Shown: one piece after another, positions 1 to 11,370 of the stretch | Numbering within the stretch: position 1 is the first letter of the stretch | How the letters are laid out: each line of letters starts with the position of its first letter | Assembly: GCF_000213175.1 (NCBI RefSeq) | Contig: NW_009799100.1 | Span: forward strand, 3,421,762 to 3,485,761 | Length of the DNA: 64,000 nt | Direction: 5' to 3' | Origin: Neurospora tetrasperma FGSC 2508 | Lineage: Eukaryota; Ascomycota; Sordariomycetes; Sordariales; Sordariaceae | Notes under the pieces: generated by a model | The model's database searches: none | Told to the model about the DNA's origin: nothing | Seen by the model: the letters and a program-made list of their open reading frames with translations, nothing else | Program-made: the position numbers and the translations under genes

Positions 1-1738
1 GGCGGAAGGTCTCTTCGATCATGGAGACTTTCCGCTTGTCCCGATCGGTCGGCTCTGTTAATATCCCAAGAGTGTCGAATGATCCCTGGCGGGCCGTGGG
101 GGTGAGGTCTCGGCTTGAAGGCTTGCTCCGTGCTGAGCCAGACACTGATCGGCGATCATTCTCGGGAGCATCCTCAAGGTGGCCTTCACTAGCTGCTCGA
201 CTGTCCGTAGCTGGCCCTGTGCCGATGGTGGACGAACTCTGTGTTTTGCTTTTTCGCTTCTTGGTCTTTGGTGGGTTTGCTGGCGCCTGTGATTTGCCCA
301 AATGATTCCGATGGAAGCGGGCAAATGCACATTCTGATCCAAGGTTGCACGCACAGCCTCCATATTCGGAAAGGATGTTATGCAGCCAGCTCGTAAGTGC
401 CTGGTATTCCCCATCGTCAACAGAAGACTCGGCGTGGGCTGAAGTGTCCTCGTCACTGAGCCCCAGGACCCGGAGCATCCGTGACTTATTCTCATTGGGG
501 AATCGGAAGTCCCAGGGCAGTGTGATTTCTTCCCTAGCTGCGACCTGCCTGTCGGTTACAAGCCAAAAGTGAAGCTCATAGCCGTCTGAAAGATATGTTT
601 CGAGCATGGCATTAGGCTTGCAGCTTCGTCGGATATAGCGAGCCTGGGATCCTTCTTTCCTGGTGTCGATATAAATGGGAAGCATGGGGTGGAAGAAGAC
701 ATAAGGAAGCGGGGACGTCAGCTCTTGCCACCGGCTATCGGGATCTGCGCAATAACTGCTCTGAATACCGATCTGCCCATTCAGTTCCACAAGAGGGACG
801 TTATGAGCAATAGCCGATGGCGCTTTGAGGCACTTCCAAGAAGCGACGGTGCCTTGACCGAGTGTCTTCCGTGAAAGCTCAATATCCACTGGCCTTTTTA
901 GCTGATCAATATTTGGGGGTAGAGGTTGAAAAATGTCAGCGTAGGCCCAGCCCGTCTCTTTCTGGAGTTTGTTGTGGTCTCGTAGCCAAGCCGAGATGGC
1001 GTTTGACACCTGGAGGCTAGCAAAACTGTTGGTATGCACAATCTCGACACCTCGGTCGCTGGAGCCGGATAGCAACGCAGGGGCATAGGTATGTATCTCA
1101 AAGTCGGCAGGCAGGTCAGGTGGCGTCGCCGCAGGACTAGGAGGATGAGCATGGTTGGACTTGGTGCTGCCGAATTGTGGACTGCGTTTCGCAGCCTGTG
1201 AGCTAACCGAATGACTAGATTTGTGCGAGCTTTTCGATTTCTTTGTTGGAGCAGGATGGCTGTCCTGGGTGCTGGCTTGCTTTTCGGCTTTCGAGTGCTG
1301 ACCAGTCAATGGCAGGTCGCTCGGTTTCGGCTTCTTCTTGTGGCTCTTTGAGAGAGGACGCTTGCTCTTCTTGTCTGTCATTCCTTCAGTGACACCTGAT
1401 GTAAGCTTGCGCCTCTGGTTTTCTTTGGCTCGTTCCCGATCCAAGGGCCTTGGCTGGCACTCAACACAGAAGTGTGCAAAGTCTGGATCGCGGAGAGCAT
1501 CCTCAGAGTTGTGGGGGTAGTAGCATTCGATGTGCTGCCACGTATCGCATAGTTCACAGTAGATCGTGTTTCCGTCATCGTCGGGGTATTTGCAGATACA
1601 CCTGATGGTGTACGGCTCTTCCTCAACATTCTCCTGCGCTCGTATACCATCTTGGACAGGAACGGCAGCAGAGACGGAGAATGAAGTCCGACTAGGAGGC
1701 GCGATTGGCGTCAGCAGTGACGGCAGCTTGTCGGTCAT
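1..1738 (-). CDS. PHD finger-SET domain protein, SET3/MLL5-like (partial, C-terminus off the left edge)
   Basis: The frame starts at the ATG at 1738 and stays open for 579 codons to the window edge without an intron. Residues 47-94 form a PHD finger with the C4-H-C3 pattern (C47, C49, C61, C64, H69, C72, C91, C94). A Lys/Ser-rich linker follows, then a SET-like domain at about 215-415 and a second low-complexity tail. The usual SET signature NHSCxPN reads RRSCKPN at 370-376, as in the yeast Set3 and animal MLL5 branch, whose SET domain is thought not to methylate. By family, the protein probably binds methylated H3K4 through its PHD finger and scaffolds a Set3C-type histone deacetylase complex in the nucleus. 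That role is inferred; the domain calls are direct. A Set4-type paralogue cannot be excluded. Confidence 0.85.
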   Translation of the reverse strand, partial: MTDKLPSLLTPIAPPSRTSFSVSAAVPVQDGIRAQENVEEEPYTIRCICKYPDDDGNTIYCELCDTWQHIECYYPHNSEDALRDPDFAHFCVECQPRPLDRERAKENQRRKLTSGVTEGMTDKKSKRPLSKSHKKKPKPSDLPLTGQHSKAEKQASTQDSHPAPTKKSKSSHKSSHSVSSQAAKRSPQFGSTKSNHAHPPSPAATPPDLPADFEIHTYAPALLSGSSDRGVEIVHTNSFASLQVSNAISAWLRDHNKLQKETGWAYADIFQPLPPNIDQLKRPVDIELSRKTLGQGTVASWKCLKAPSAIAHNVPLVELNGQIGIQSSYCADPDSRWQELTSPLPYVFFHPMLPIYIDTRKEGSQARYIRRSCKPNAMLETYLSDGYELHFWLVTDRQVAAREEITLPWDFRFPNENKSRMLRVLGLSDEDTSAHAESSVDDGEYQALTSWLHNILSEYGGCACNLGSECAFARFHRNHLGKSQAPANPPKTKKRKSKTQSSSTIGTGPATDSRAASEGHLEDAPENDRRSVSGSARSKPSSRDLTPTARQGSFDTLGILTEPTDRDKRKVSMIEETFR

Positions 1739-4700
1739 AATCTATGGAAAGACCTCGGGACGGCGGTTTCGATAGGGTATCGGGAGGGTGTTGTTGACTG
1801 GTTATCTTTCTAGGTCGAAGGGCATGCTGGCGCGCTGTCCAACGCAATTGATTCTGACCAGAGAGACGAGCACAACTTGACGAAAAAGCCGGGGCTTTCA
1901 TCCGTTGGGAGACAGCCTTGGATTATATTGCCCGTTTGTCGTATGGACTAGCCAGGGTTAAAAGTCGGCAGCGGAACGCTCGGTCGGGCGGAAGGACACG
2001 TCGGAACTGATGACGAAGGTCGAATTCGAGAATTTGAGGAGAGAGCCCAGGCGGCGTCAATCACTGTCGAAGCCTAGATTGAAAGACCAAGTCTGCAGAA
2101 AAGGAATAGGTCGGGCGTCAGGTTGAGGTCGCTCTCGGGATCTGGATCGTGTTCTTCTGCGCAGGAGGAGTGGCGAGCGTCAAGCCCAAAAGCGAGGAGA
2201 AACGCAGTGGTGAATGACGACGACGAGATGGATTTGTCGAGAAGGGAACAGATTGCGCCGCGAGGAACGAAAGAAAGGTAAAGTCGGCCGGGCAGCGTCG
2301 TGTGTGCGCGAAAATGGAAAGTCGGTTCGAACCTGATCAAGACTGTTGCGAGAGATGAATAGGTAGGCAGGTGTCGGAAACGAAGGGGGGGGGGGGCAAG
2401 AGATCCAAGAAAGAGACCAGAGAATTCAAGTGGAAGGGGACGGGAGGAATGGGAAATCGAGTGCAAAGTGGAAGTGCGAGGGAGAGAGGGGGGCCCACTC
2501 GCACTCTGGGAACTCTGCCCTCTGCCCTCTCAAGTCCTGCCTGCACTCTCACTCAGGTCTGACTCTGGACTGGCGCTGGCGTGCTGGTTGCAATCGCTCT
2601 GTCCACTGCCGTGCCCGCGCGGGCGGCCCTCTCTGGGGCCCCTCGCTCTGGCAGTGTCTGGCTCTGGGGGTCATCTCAGAAAGGAAGAAGACGGGAAGAA
2701 AGGCGGGCGGGCTGCACTCGCAGTCTCGCCTGTCGCAGTCGGTCGCAGCACTGCAGCTGAGGTGCTTCAAGTTCTCTTCGTTGCGCACCTTTCGTTTTGG
2801 TGGCAGTGGGAATGGGAATGGGAATTGCCCGGGACGGCGACCGGGACCGGGGGAACTCACCACTGACCTCAGCCACTGCCAATGCGTGGCCCTCTCACGC
2901 TCTCTCTTGTGGTGCAAAGGGCAGAGGCGGGCAGTAGGTCAAGAGTAACCACGGGCACCCCCCTCCCCAGGACGGGCAAGACTGGAGGGACGCTGCAGTG
3001 CTCAGCAGGAGCACGGGCCAATCAGACGAAACAGCCCACGGCAGCCGTGGAAATTTCCGTGGCACAGGCCTTCCCCCAAATCGGAACCTGTCCACCAGTT
3101 CTTGGGTTGTCCTTGGGCCTTGTTAGGTTGTGTGCAGTGAGCGTCCTCGGTGCGGGCGACATAAAAGCTGCAAGTGGACTGTGGACGTGCTGCCGGCGGT
3201 CTTATTTCCTTGGATTCCTGGTTCTGCGCTCCAGCTTGTGTTTCGCTCAGCTGTTTCGCACTTCTGCTGCGTGTCTTTTTCGCCCTACGGTACCCAGCGG
3301 GTCTTGGGAAATTGTTAGCGCAACCACTTTCTACTCTGCCCGATGTGTTTCTAGACTGCCTTGGTAGCTCGCAGCAGCCACTATGGGCGGGGGCCATCAA
3401 CCAAGGAAGCAGCTGTTTTGTAGGCGACGCTTGGCTGTTTTGTTGCGATCGAAAAAAAAAGGTCCCCACGGCATCAGCCGCCATATGATAACGAAGAAAA
3501 AGAACGCAACCGAAGAGTCCGGCCCGAGCCACTAAGCTCACGGCAGCGGAGAAGAGTAGGAAATGAAAATGCTAAGAAACGTCAGTACTATGACTGATAT
3601 GCGACATGGTATGAAGTAAAAGCATGCAGCTTTGAAATGTTTGCATGCCGAATTGTCGATCGAGCAGCCAGCCAGTGTGGAGGGGTCTTTAGAGGGACAA
3701 GGAGGAGGGGGCCTGAAAGGAAACCACGAAGCGGAGGGAAGGGACTGAAGCGAACTGGAAAGAGGCCGGGGCGGGGTGCGTGCGACTGTGCAAGGTGGAA
3801 AGCCGAAGGGTTCCATCAACGAAAAGGCGCGCCGCGAGGGCCGAAGGTAGAACGGACTTGTACGGCGGTTCATTAAAGGCCATTTGCGCAATGACCACCT
3901 ATCGTGGATTATGGAGGCCTACCCGTGGAGATGGGGTACCTAGACGTGATGCAGCAGCTCGGAGCGTGGACAACCCTAGGAGCCGCGTCGCGGAAATCAA
4001 TCTACCGTGGTGGTAGTAGGTTAGGAGGTCAGGTACCTGGGCTCACTGGATGATAACCACAGCGGGCAACAGAAACGGGGTTATGTTCCGGAAACGGGAA
4101 AAGCCCATGGCTATGTTGGCAGCGGGCAGCGACAATGACAAGAACGCGGGTTTGGATGTCAGTAAGTACTCTCTCTATAGTGTACATGCCTTGCATGGTA
4201 TCTCGGGTCGAATATCGTGTTATATTTGCATTCTTGACGCCGGTGACAATCCGTTCAAGAGCGACGGATGCGTCTCAACATGAGGACGAAGCCTTTTGGA
4301 ATGTCTGCTTCTTGGAAAGATTGCGTTCAAAGCCCCAGGACTGTGAACTCCTGTTTTTAGGGGCTTGCATCTGCGCCCCAGTTATTGTTCGGCCTAGGAC
4401 GAAGATGAGTGGTGAGCGTCGGAGATTCGAGGTGGGTGTCATCCAACCGTAACCGCCGTCCAACAACCAGCCAATGTCACAGCGATTGAACCCAAGAAGA
4501 TCTCGATAAGCACCGCCTTTGTTCTTCAATGTCCACGATTGATAAGATATGTCCTTTATCATGGCGCTTTGCATGTCGTTCGACGATCCGTCTTCTGCTG
4601 GAAGTCAGCTCCGATCTACACTACGCGCGCCCAGGCTCAACCTCGGACAAGGTCACTTCGGTCGCACTGTTGAGTGTTGGGAAACGGCTGGTTGGCTGGC

Positions 4701-6524
4701 TGGTGAGCGTCGAGTTGAGCGAATCATCGAAGCCGTGAGCAGTGTTGACACTAGTGCTTATTCGTACAAAGTGGGTTTCGAGCTTGACAAAGGTGTGGCT
4801 GCAATGCTTCGGCGTTACTGCAGTTGCTACTCGCTCCAATTAATGTTGTCATGTCTTTCTCATGATCTCATCACGTTGGACGGTGGGACCCTTCAACCAG
4901 GCGCAGCCATTCACATGAAACTCTGCAATCTGCTCCTTTTTATTTCCCCTTCTCCATTTAATACACCCGTCCGTCACGAACTCACTCGCTTGCCCTTTGG
5001 GCTTTATTTCCTCTTTTCTTTTCTCTTTTGTCTTACACCTCCTCTGTGAAAAGGCACATCTGGCTTTGATTGCTGTCCAACAACTTGTTTGACACATCGC
5101 ATAATCACCTCGTCCAACAACCCCGAAACCGATGAAGACGACTGCAGGCCGCCGAACGACTGAGCGAAACTCGTCGTCCCGATCATTCCCGTTTCAGTGA
5201 TACGCCCGGAAACACATATCAACAATCCCTGACCCAGCCTGATTCAGTGCGTCTGACATCTGCCCGAGGCCAGAGAGATACGCGGCCTATCTGCTTTCCA
5301 GTTTGCGCGACAACATGGCCGCTGTTCCAAGACTCCAACATTGTTGTAAACTGTATCTCTTGGGCGACATGAACTTCTTCCACAAAGGCGTATCAATGAT
5401 GGCAGCTTCGGCAGGACTATCGCAACAAAACGGCCCCCATAGCCGAAGTTGTCACGCAGGGACAACCAAACTTCCCAACGCTCCCGAAACTTAGTCTAGG
5501 AAACCCATGTTTGAGTTCCAAGCACTACGTATGCGATTTCGGTCAGTCCGTCGGTTTGTTCTCTGATCTCGATGTTTGGTATAAACGCCATGTTCGAAAT
5601 AGCACAATTGACGACCAGGGTTCCGACTATAAGCGAACCCTACGTAAAGTGAAGGGTTTTAAAAAGCACGCCCATATGTCATGTCGCGAAGGCACAAAAG
5701 GATGTTAATCAGTAAAACAAAAAATAGCGTTATGTGTCGTTCAGTACGCTGAGTGTAGTATACGTACCCTGAGAATGGGCAACCGATATGGCATCTCGTC
5801 ACTCCCAGTCCCAGCAATGAAAGTCGAAAGATCCTTCGACAGGAGCTGGGAACCAAGAACTCAATGCTTCAGGAAACGGCGCTGCCGCAGTAGCTCAATA
5901 GTCGTGATTGGTCCATTTTACATATAAGTGGATCCGCGCCGACTCACATGATAAGACTAGGTAAACAAGACAAAAGAAAGTTGGGGAAGTGGCCGCAGGC
6001 TGGGGCAAAACGAACCCGCCATTCGCCGTCATGCCCCAATGACGTCTCTCGCTTGTTCAGAGGCCTGCGCAGAGTGCCAAAGCGGGAGTGTTTGCGTGTG
6101 TTTATCGACTGGGCCAACCAGTGACCTCCTGTGGAGGTCCATCTCTCCTGATGCAGGTTGGTTGCGCAGCCAGGATCAACCTCACCCAGCCAGTCACGCC
6201 AGCCCATTATCTCGCTCGCCATCAGTTGACTGCCTCCGCTTCCAGTTGCTGTGGCTTGTTTCGTTCCTGGTATCAGAGGTATCATTTGGAGTCTCCATCT
6301 ACGACGACATCCATCTTTGTAAATAACTGCCATTCCGATTTGACTCGTGAGATCCCTGTGGCCGACATCCCGCAACTCAACACAACGAACTGTCGGTAAC
6401 TGTCTCGGCGGTGGACAGCGTTTATATTCCCCGCTTTCTCAACCACATCCCATCCTCTCCAGGGTCTCTATAACACATCTCCGCACCGAACACCGACCGT
6501 GACACATCGCTACCATCACTCACC
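1739..6524. other. Long divergent spacer between the PHD-SET gene and npc-2
   Basis: This 4.8 kb stretch has only short frames on both strands, with arginine-, proline- and serine-rich translations and none of the third-position C preference seen in the real genes. It holds a 12-G run at 2385-2396 and a short GGGAAT repeat near 2810. It probably contains the promoters and 5' leaders of both flanking genes. No tRNA, 5S rRNA or transposon was recognised. Confidence 0.5.
6421..6428 (+). promoter_or_regulatory. Possible TATA element of npc-2
   Basis: TTTATATT lies about 100 nt upstream of the npc-2 ATG and is followed by a C/T-rich leader, as in many fungal core promoters. This is a motif match only; no start site was measured. 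Confidence 0.3.
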
Positions 6525-7208
6525 ATGAGGCTTTCGGCAGCTGTCATCGCTCTCCTTTCCACGAGCGCCGCTGCTTTTAGCGTTTATCGCGAGAACAGCG
6601 TCTCTGCCAACGATGAACTCGATGTTCCCGGAAAGTCACCCTTGAGGTTCTGTGACGCTGCGGCCGATCGCAAAGATGACATTGTTACCATCGAGGAGGT
6701 CATATTGACACCAAACCCTCCTGAGGCGTATGTCACATGTCTTTCACCATGTTCAAGAAACAGAAAGCTAATGGGTTTGTCACATACAGCGGTCAGACCC
6801 TGACAATCGAGGCGTCTGGTATCGTCAAGGAGGCCATCGAGGAAGGGGCATACGTCAACTTGCAAGTCAAGTATGGCTACATCCGCCTGATCAACACCTC
6901 TGCCGACCTGTGCAAGGAGATGAAGAACGTGGAGCTCGAATGCCCCATCAAGAAGGGCAGACTCTCGATTACCAAGAACGTTGAGCTGCCCAAGGAGATC
7001 CCACCTGTACGTTCTTTATTGCCCAATTCCCTTCTCTCACTACTGCTGTTGTTGTTGGGAATATTTGCTGACATGGACGGTTTGATCGCTACAGGGCAAG
7101 TACACTGTTGAGGCCGATGTCTACAACAGCGACGATAAGCACATCACCTGCTTGACCGCCACCGTCTTCTTTGGTCGCAAGACCCTTGGCTTCCTTGACG
7201 ATCTCTGA
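6525..7208 (+). CDS. npc-2: Phosphatidylglycerol/phosphatidylinositol transfer protein (NPC2/ML domain)
   Basis: Three exons, 6525-6727, 6790-7006 and 7095-7208, give a 177-residue protein, the usual size for fungal NPC2 proteins. Intron 1 has GTATGT, a GCTAATG branch site and CAG; intron 2 has GTACGT and ACAG. The first about 18 residues are a signal peptide (MRLSAAVIALLSTSAAAF), so the protein enters the secretory pathway and probably works in the vacuole lumen. The mature part is an ML domain with the expected cysteines (PLRFCD, SADLCKEM, LECPIKKG, HITCLTA), which pair into disulfides in this family. By family it binds and moves phospholipids or sterols between membranes. The gene converges on vma-7 with 431 nt between the stop codons. 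Confidence 0.93.
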
Positions 7209-7639
7209 TCTGGGTGAAGAGCGAGCGGATTTGACGATTAACAACGGATATGGCATGTTTAATCTAAACCTTGGATGAATACTGCGCATGATGGATTAAT
7301 GAACTCATTCTTGGCACCGAATCGGATGATGGCACTTGCACGGCAACAGCATTTGTATGGGGTTTGCTTTGGTAGTACTGGAGTTTTTCGCGTTTAGTAG
7401 TTGGTTTTTGAGACTGTTTCTGCCTTTAAACATGCTTAGGCGTAAACATTTCTGAGGAAACATTCCCGTCGTTCTGCTTCTTCATAGGTATTCTGAGTTT
7501 CCCGCATTGCGCGCCGCCGCTGTGATGTCGTGGGCACATTGATTCCGCTTTGCCCCCATGAACCTGACTGCTTCCATTCCTTCCATCATGCCGTATCATT
7601 CCCCGTTCGTTATGTCCATGCTCAACTGGGCAAACACGT
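7209..7639. other. Convergent 3' spacer between npc-2 and vma-7
   Basis: This stretch holds the 3' untranslated regions of two genes that run toward each other. I see no gene or repeat in it. Confidence 0.5.
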
Positions 7640-8234
7640 TTATTCACCAAACAGACGACGGACTCTGCGGAGAACACTGTCCTTCTCGGGGTCGTAAGGG
7701 TGGTCTTTGCTCGGGATCTCGAGAACGGTAGGGAAGGCCGCGGTGTGGGTGTCGACTCGGTGCCGTATCCTATCAGCGATCTGTGTCTTCCACGTCAGTT
7801 ACCCATTTTATTCAGAATTGTCAATAAGAAGAAATATCTCCCCACAAGCCCCCCCTTTTGAACCAAGACCCGCACTTACATGTTGGTTAATCAAAACAAT
7901 GCCAATGTCCTTCCTCTCGGTCGTGAAGCGCTCAAAGGCCGCCTCGATAGCAGCGTTATCCGTCTTGTTGTCCACCACAAGAAAGTTCTTTTGCGAATCT
8001 GGGGGCGCCGTAACGTGCTACGATTCGAGTGCGTATTAGAACTCCGCTACCGCACATCATCCGAGGACCACACGGAACCTACGCCAATGCCTGCAAGGAG
8101 AAGTCCCGTGACGGAGTCCTAGATAATTGTTAGCTCCTTGACAGATGTAGACCTAGTTGCAAAATCACACTGACCTCGTCTCCAATTACAGCCAGGAACT
8201 GACGGTCCCTAGCGTCTGCTTGGGAAGTTGCCAT
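7640..8234 (-). CDS. vma-7: V-type proton ATPase subunit F
   Basis: Four exons on the minus strand, 8175-8234, 8083-8118, 7880-8017 and 7640-7780, encode 124 residues, the normal length of V-ATPase subunit F. The introns start GTCAGT, GTAGGT and GTAAGT and end CTAG, GTAG and ACAG. The protein begins [20 protein letters not shown] and carries the family blocks [18 protein letters not shown] and [10 protein letters not shown], ending in RRVRRLFGE. Subunit F sits in the central rotor stalk of the V1 sector, on the cytosolic face of the vacuole and endosomes, and couples ATP hydrolysis to proton pumping. The match is close enough along its whole length that I regard the call as firm. It shares a 743-nt divergent spacer with the nuclear rim gene. 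Confidence 0.95.
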
Positions 8235-8977
8235 GATAGGCTGGGTCGGGTATCGGTCGGGGAACGAGGGCTATGCGACAATAGAAACTTGAGTGACTGG
8301 TAATAACTTGAATAAATCTTCTGAAATGTGTGTTTGTATTAGCGTCGGTAGGGAATGTCGAAGCCTGCCTGCGGTTGCGGTTGCGGTCGTATCGATTGAT
8401 GTCGACGTCGGTTGTCGTCGTCCATCCAGGTACTCCAGGATGACGGGACGGACTGGAGCTCTGACCAACCTAGCCGCACTGGATCCAACTGGGCTCCACT
8501 CGCAGTCAACAGTCCGCGCTAAACCTAGCAGCTCCGCTGTCACAGCCAAACCCACTCGACCCCTCTTTTCAGCAATGCCAGGTTCTAAAAACTCCACTGA
8601 CACAGCTGGGGCTCACTAAATTCTCGGTTGCGCCTCGCCTGCCACTGGTTGAACTTTGACTGAGACCGGGGTCAATTTCCATGAGGGAGAGCTTCCAATC
8701 CATTTCTCGATCCGCGTCCCGAGCAACGCAAATGCAAAAGTAAACAAAAGAAATCATCATTCTTTGACCAACCTTGGAACCAATCCGGGCACAACCCGGT
8801 GCCCTTTCACCACACGATACACAACTAAGGACTGCGCAACACCGTCACATCATTGCGCACAATCCTCTCGTATCTTCTACCAAAACACCACCGAGTGGGA
8901 AGGCGGCCCCAAACATCGATTCTGCGCTGTCGCAATCTGTCATCACCAAACAACATCGTCATCATCACAATTCAAAC
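8235..8977. other. Divergent promoter spacer between vma-7 and the nuclear rim gene
   Basis: The stretch separates two start codons pointing away from each other and so should hold both promoters. It has GGTTGCGGTTGCGGT-type short repeats near 8375. A small frame at 8271-8603 is not coding-like. Confidence 0.5.
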
Positions 8978-10622
8978 ATGCCTCCAACACCTCGTCGCCT
9001 GGTGCGGCGGCGCCCGCTATCCGAGCGGATACAGGCCTTTCTCAACCCTATAGACTTTTATATCTGGATCTCGGAGGAAATCCAAAGCTTCGATTGGGAC
9101 TCGACTGCTTTCGGCACTTGGTTTGGTCTGATTGCGAATGTTCTCTTCCTACTTGCGAGAGCGAACGCAAACATTAGTGGAGGGCTTGTCGACGATGATG
9201 TATTTTCGGATGCTCCCTCCAGCGGCTTTACAAAGGCATTGGTGAGTTAGGCTTCACTACTTTTAGGAGGGACCTGTTCGGCATAGTGAACGATATTCTG
9301 ACTGCATGCGACAGATTAACTTCCTCATCTGGACCCTGATCCCCATCTCTGGTCTCAATGCCTTCTACACCATGACCCGATCGCGCCACTACCGACTATT
9401 CGAAGCGAACGTCGAGGCTCAAGGTCCTTCAACCCCTTCCGCGCACCGTGTCCGAGTCGATTCTTCGCCGTCCACCCCAACGCCCCTTCGATATATCCAA
9501 AACTTTGCAAAGGGCGAATCGGCTGAGGCGCGCGCTCATCCCGACAAGACGCGCGACGTCTGGGAGGTGGCCGTTTGGGATCCGTACCCGGCAACACTGC
9601 GCATTTTCTGCCTCTTCAGCCCCGGCCATGTCCTCATCTACATGCTCTTCCTCCCCTTGGCCGCCCTCGACCCGCGCCCGAGCGTGACCGTCTTCAAAGC
9701 TCTTTTCCTCCAGCTCCTCCTCACAGCTCAGATGCTCCTCCTGACCTCCCGCTTCACCCAGCAATCCAAGGACATGAACATTATCCACCGCGAAGTCATG
9801 CACGAATACGACATCAAGTACGTGCACCCGCGGGTGTACCCTATTTACCGCGAGGTAGCGACCCAGGTCTCGATTGTCGACGACGTTTTGGAAGAAGAAT
9901 CGGTAGCTATCGGCACCCCTTCGACCATCATCCGCCACGGCTTCGAAACGCATCCGAACCCAAACTACACCAAACACTTCGACCCCGACGGTGTCCTCAA
10001 GCAGAGCAGAGAGCTAACACAAACCGACGCTTCGACTCCCGCGGCGCGACCCTACACACCCATCACCACCGGCCGACCCAGTTTCGGATCAGTAACCTCT
10101 CCAAGCACCACCACTACTACTCGTACCCCGACCCTCCTCCGCCAAAACAGCTACGGCAACACCCCCTCGACCATCTCGATGACCGCCCGCCCAACACCTA
10201 GCAAGAGACAGGTCGCCCACGCCGGCACCACCCCCTACCCACCACGTAAAGCAGCAGGCGGCGGCGGCGGCAGTCTTGGCGTGTACCAGCACATGAACTC
10301 CCCACTCAACCGAACAGCCAGCGTAGGCACCGACGCGCCTTCGCCCCGCAACGGCCGCGAGATGGCGGCGCTGGAGCAGAGAGACTTGGCGGATAGGCTG
10401 ATTAGGCAGCACAGCCCCGTGAAGCCGAGTCCATTAAAGAGCGAGATTTATCCTGCTGCTGCCGGTGGGTCGCCCAGGAAGTCATCGGCGGCGGCGGCGG
10501 CGGCGGCGAGCAGGGATGGGGATGGGGATAGTAGTGCGTATATGCAGCATTCGCCGGCGACGTTGAATAATGCGCGGGCGAATAGGTGGGCGCATGAGAG
10601 GTTTCCTACGAGAAGGGTTTAG
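8978..10622 (+). CDS. nur1: Nuclear rim protein 1 (NUR1/DUF2418 family)
   Basis: Two exons, 8978-9241 and 9315-10622, encode 523 residues; the intron starts GTGAGT and ends GACAG. The N-terminus is MPPTPRRLVRRRPLSERIQA, a family hallmark. Four hydrophobic segments follow, around FGTWFGLIANVLFLLARA, INFLIWTLIPISGLNAFY, IFCLFSPGHVLIYMLFLPLA and VFKALFLQLLLTAQMLLL. The C-terminal half is soluble, Ser/Thr/Pro-rich, with homopolymer runs of Gly and Ala. In yeast, Nur1 forms the CLIP complex with Heh1 at the inner nuclear membrane and tethers rDNA and silent chromatin to the periphery. The same site is the natural inference here, but the tail is poorly conserved and its partners are unknown. The gene converges on leu-2. 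Confidence 0.85.
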
Positions 10623-11370
10623 ACGGTTGTTTATAAGATTGAAAAGAGGGTGAGAAATGTAAAGAGGGGATTAAGATGTTCTTCTCTCTGCCTTTGACGA
10701 TGTATCATCAACATTTGGAGTTCTTTGCGAACGGCGTTGTTGGGGGAAAGGGCCGGGTTTTTTTCTGATTCCATGTCTATCAAAAAAAGAAGCGAGTTCG
10801 TGTATCATTGAAACAAAGGCGGCGATGTATTATTTCAAAACGTACTTGAGAAGGGCATATAACATGGCGTTCTTCTTTCTCTGGGGCATAATTACAAGCA
10901 CCCATGGATTTTTCATCGTTAGCTTACCGAACTCTCGATCACATATGGTGTCCACCCATGTCCATGTATTTTTTCCTGCTTGACGATCACTTCTCACTAA
11001 AACAAGTATGTATTGCAAGAAATTATGCTGATGAAGAGAAGAAACCCATCCGGGTAATGTAAATGCGCCATGAATATATACGTAGCTAAAAAAGAAGAAC
11101 AACTGTGGAGTCATTCGTTGATGACTGTCCACCCCGCCAAGACCGTAGTTAAAGAGACCATGATAAACTCAAAAACCCGCAACCGCAGCACCGTGATATC
11201 AAGCGTTTGTAAGAAAAGCAAGACATGACCAAGCAAGAAAAGAAAAAAAAAAACCATGACTCATTCGTCCGCTAACAACCAGCCGCTTCCCTTTCTATGG
11301 CGGCGCTAACCTTTTTTTCCTTTTCTTTGGAACCCTTTGACTTTTTTGTTGATGATGCCATATGACTCTT
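10623..11370. other. Convergent 3' spacer between nur1 and leu-2
   Basis: This AT-richer stretch holds the 3' ends of two convergent genes. The small frame at 10830-11132 has no coding bias. No RNA gene or repeat was recognised. Confidence 0.5.

Noticed and set aside
2325-2345. T-arm-like phrase GGTTCGAACCT
   Set aside because: A T-stem can be drawn, but no A-box or acceptor stem exists upstream.
2074-3541. Overlapping frames on both strands near 2.1-3.5 kb
   Set aside because: The region is simply GC-rich; frames on both strands are equally open, with Arg/Pro/Ser-rich and mutually incompatible translations.
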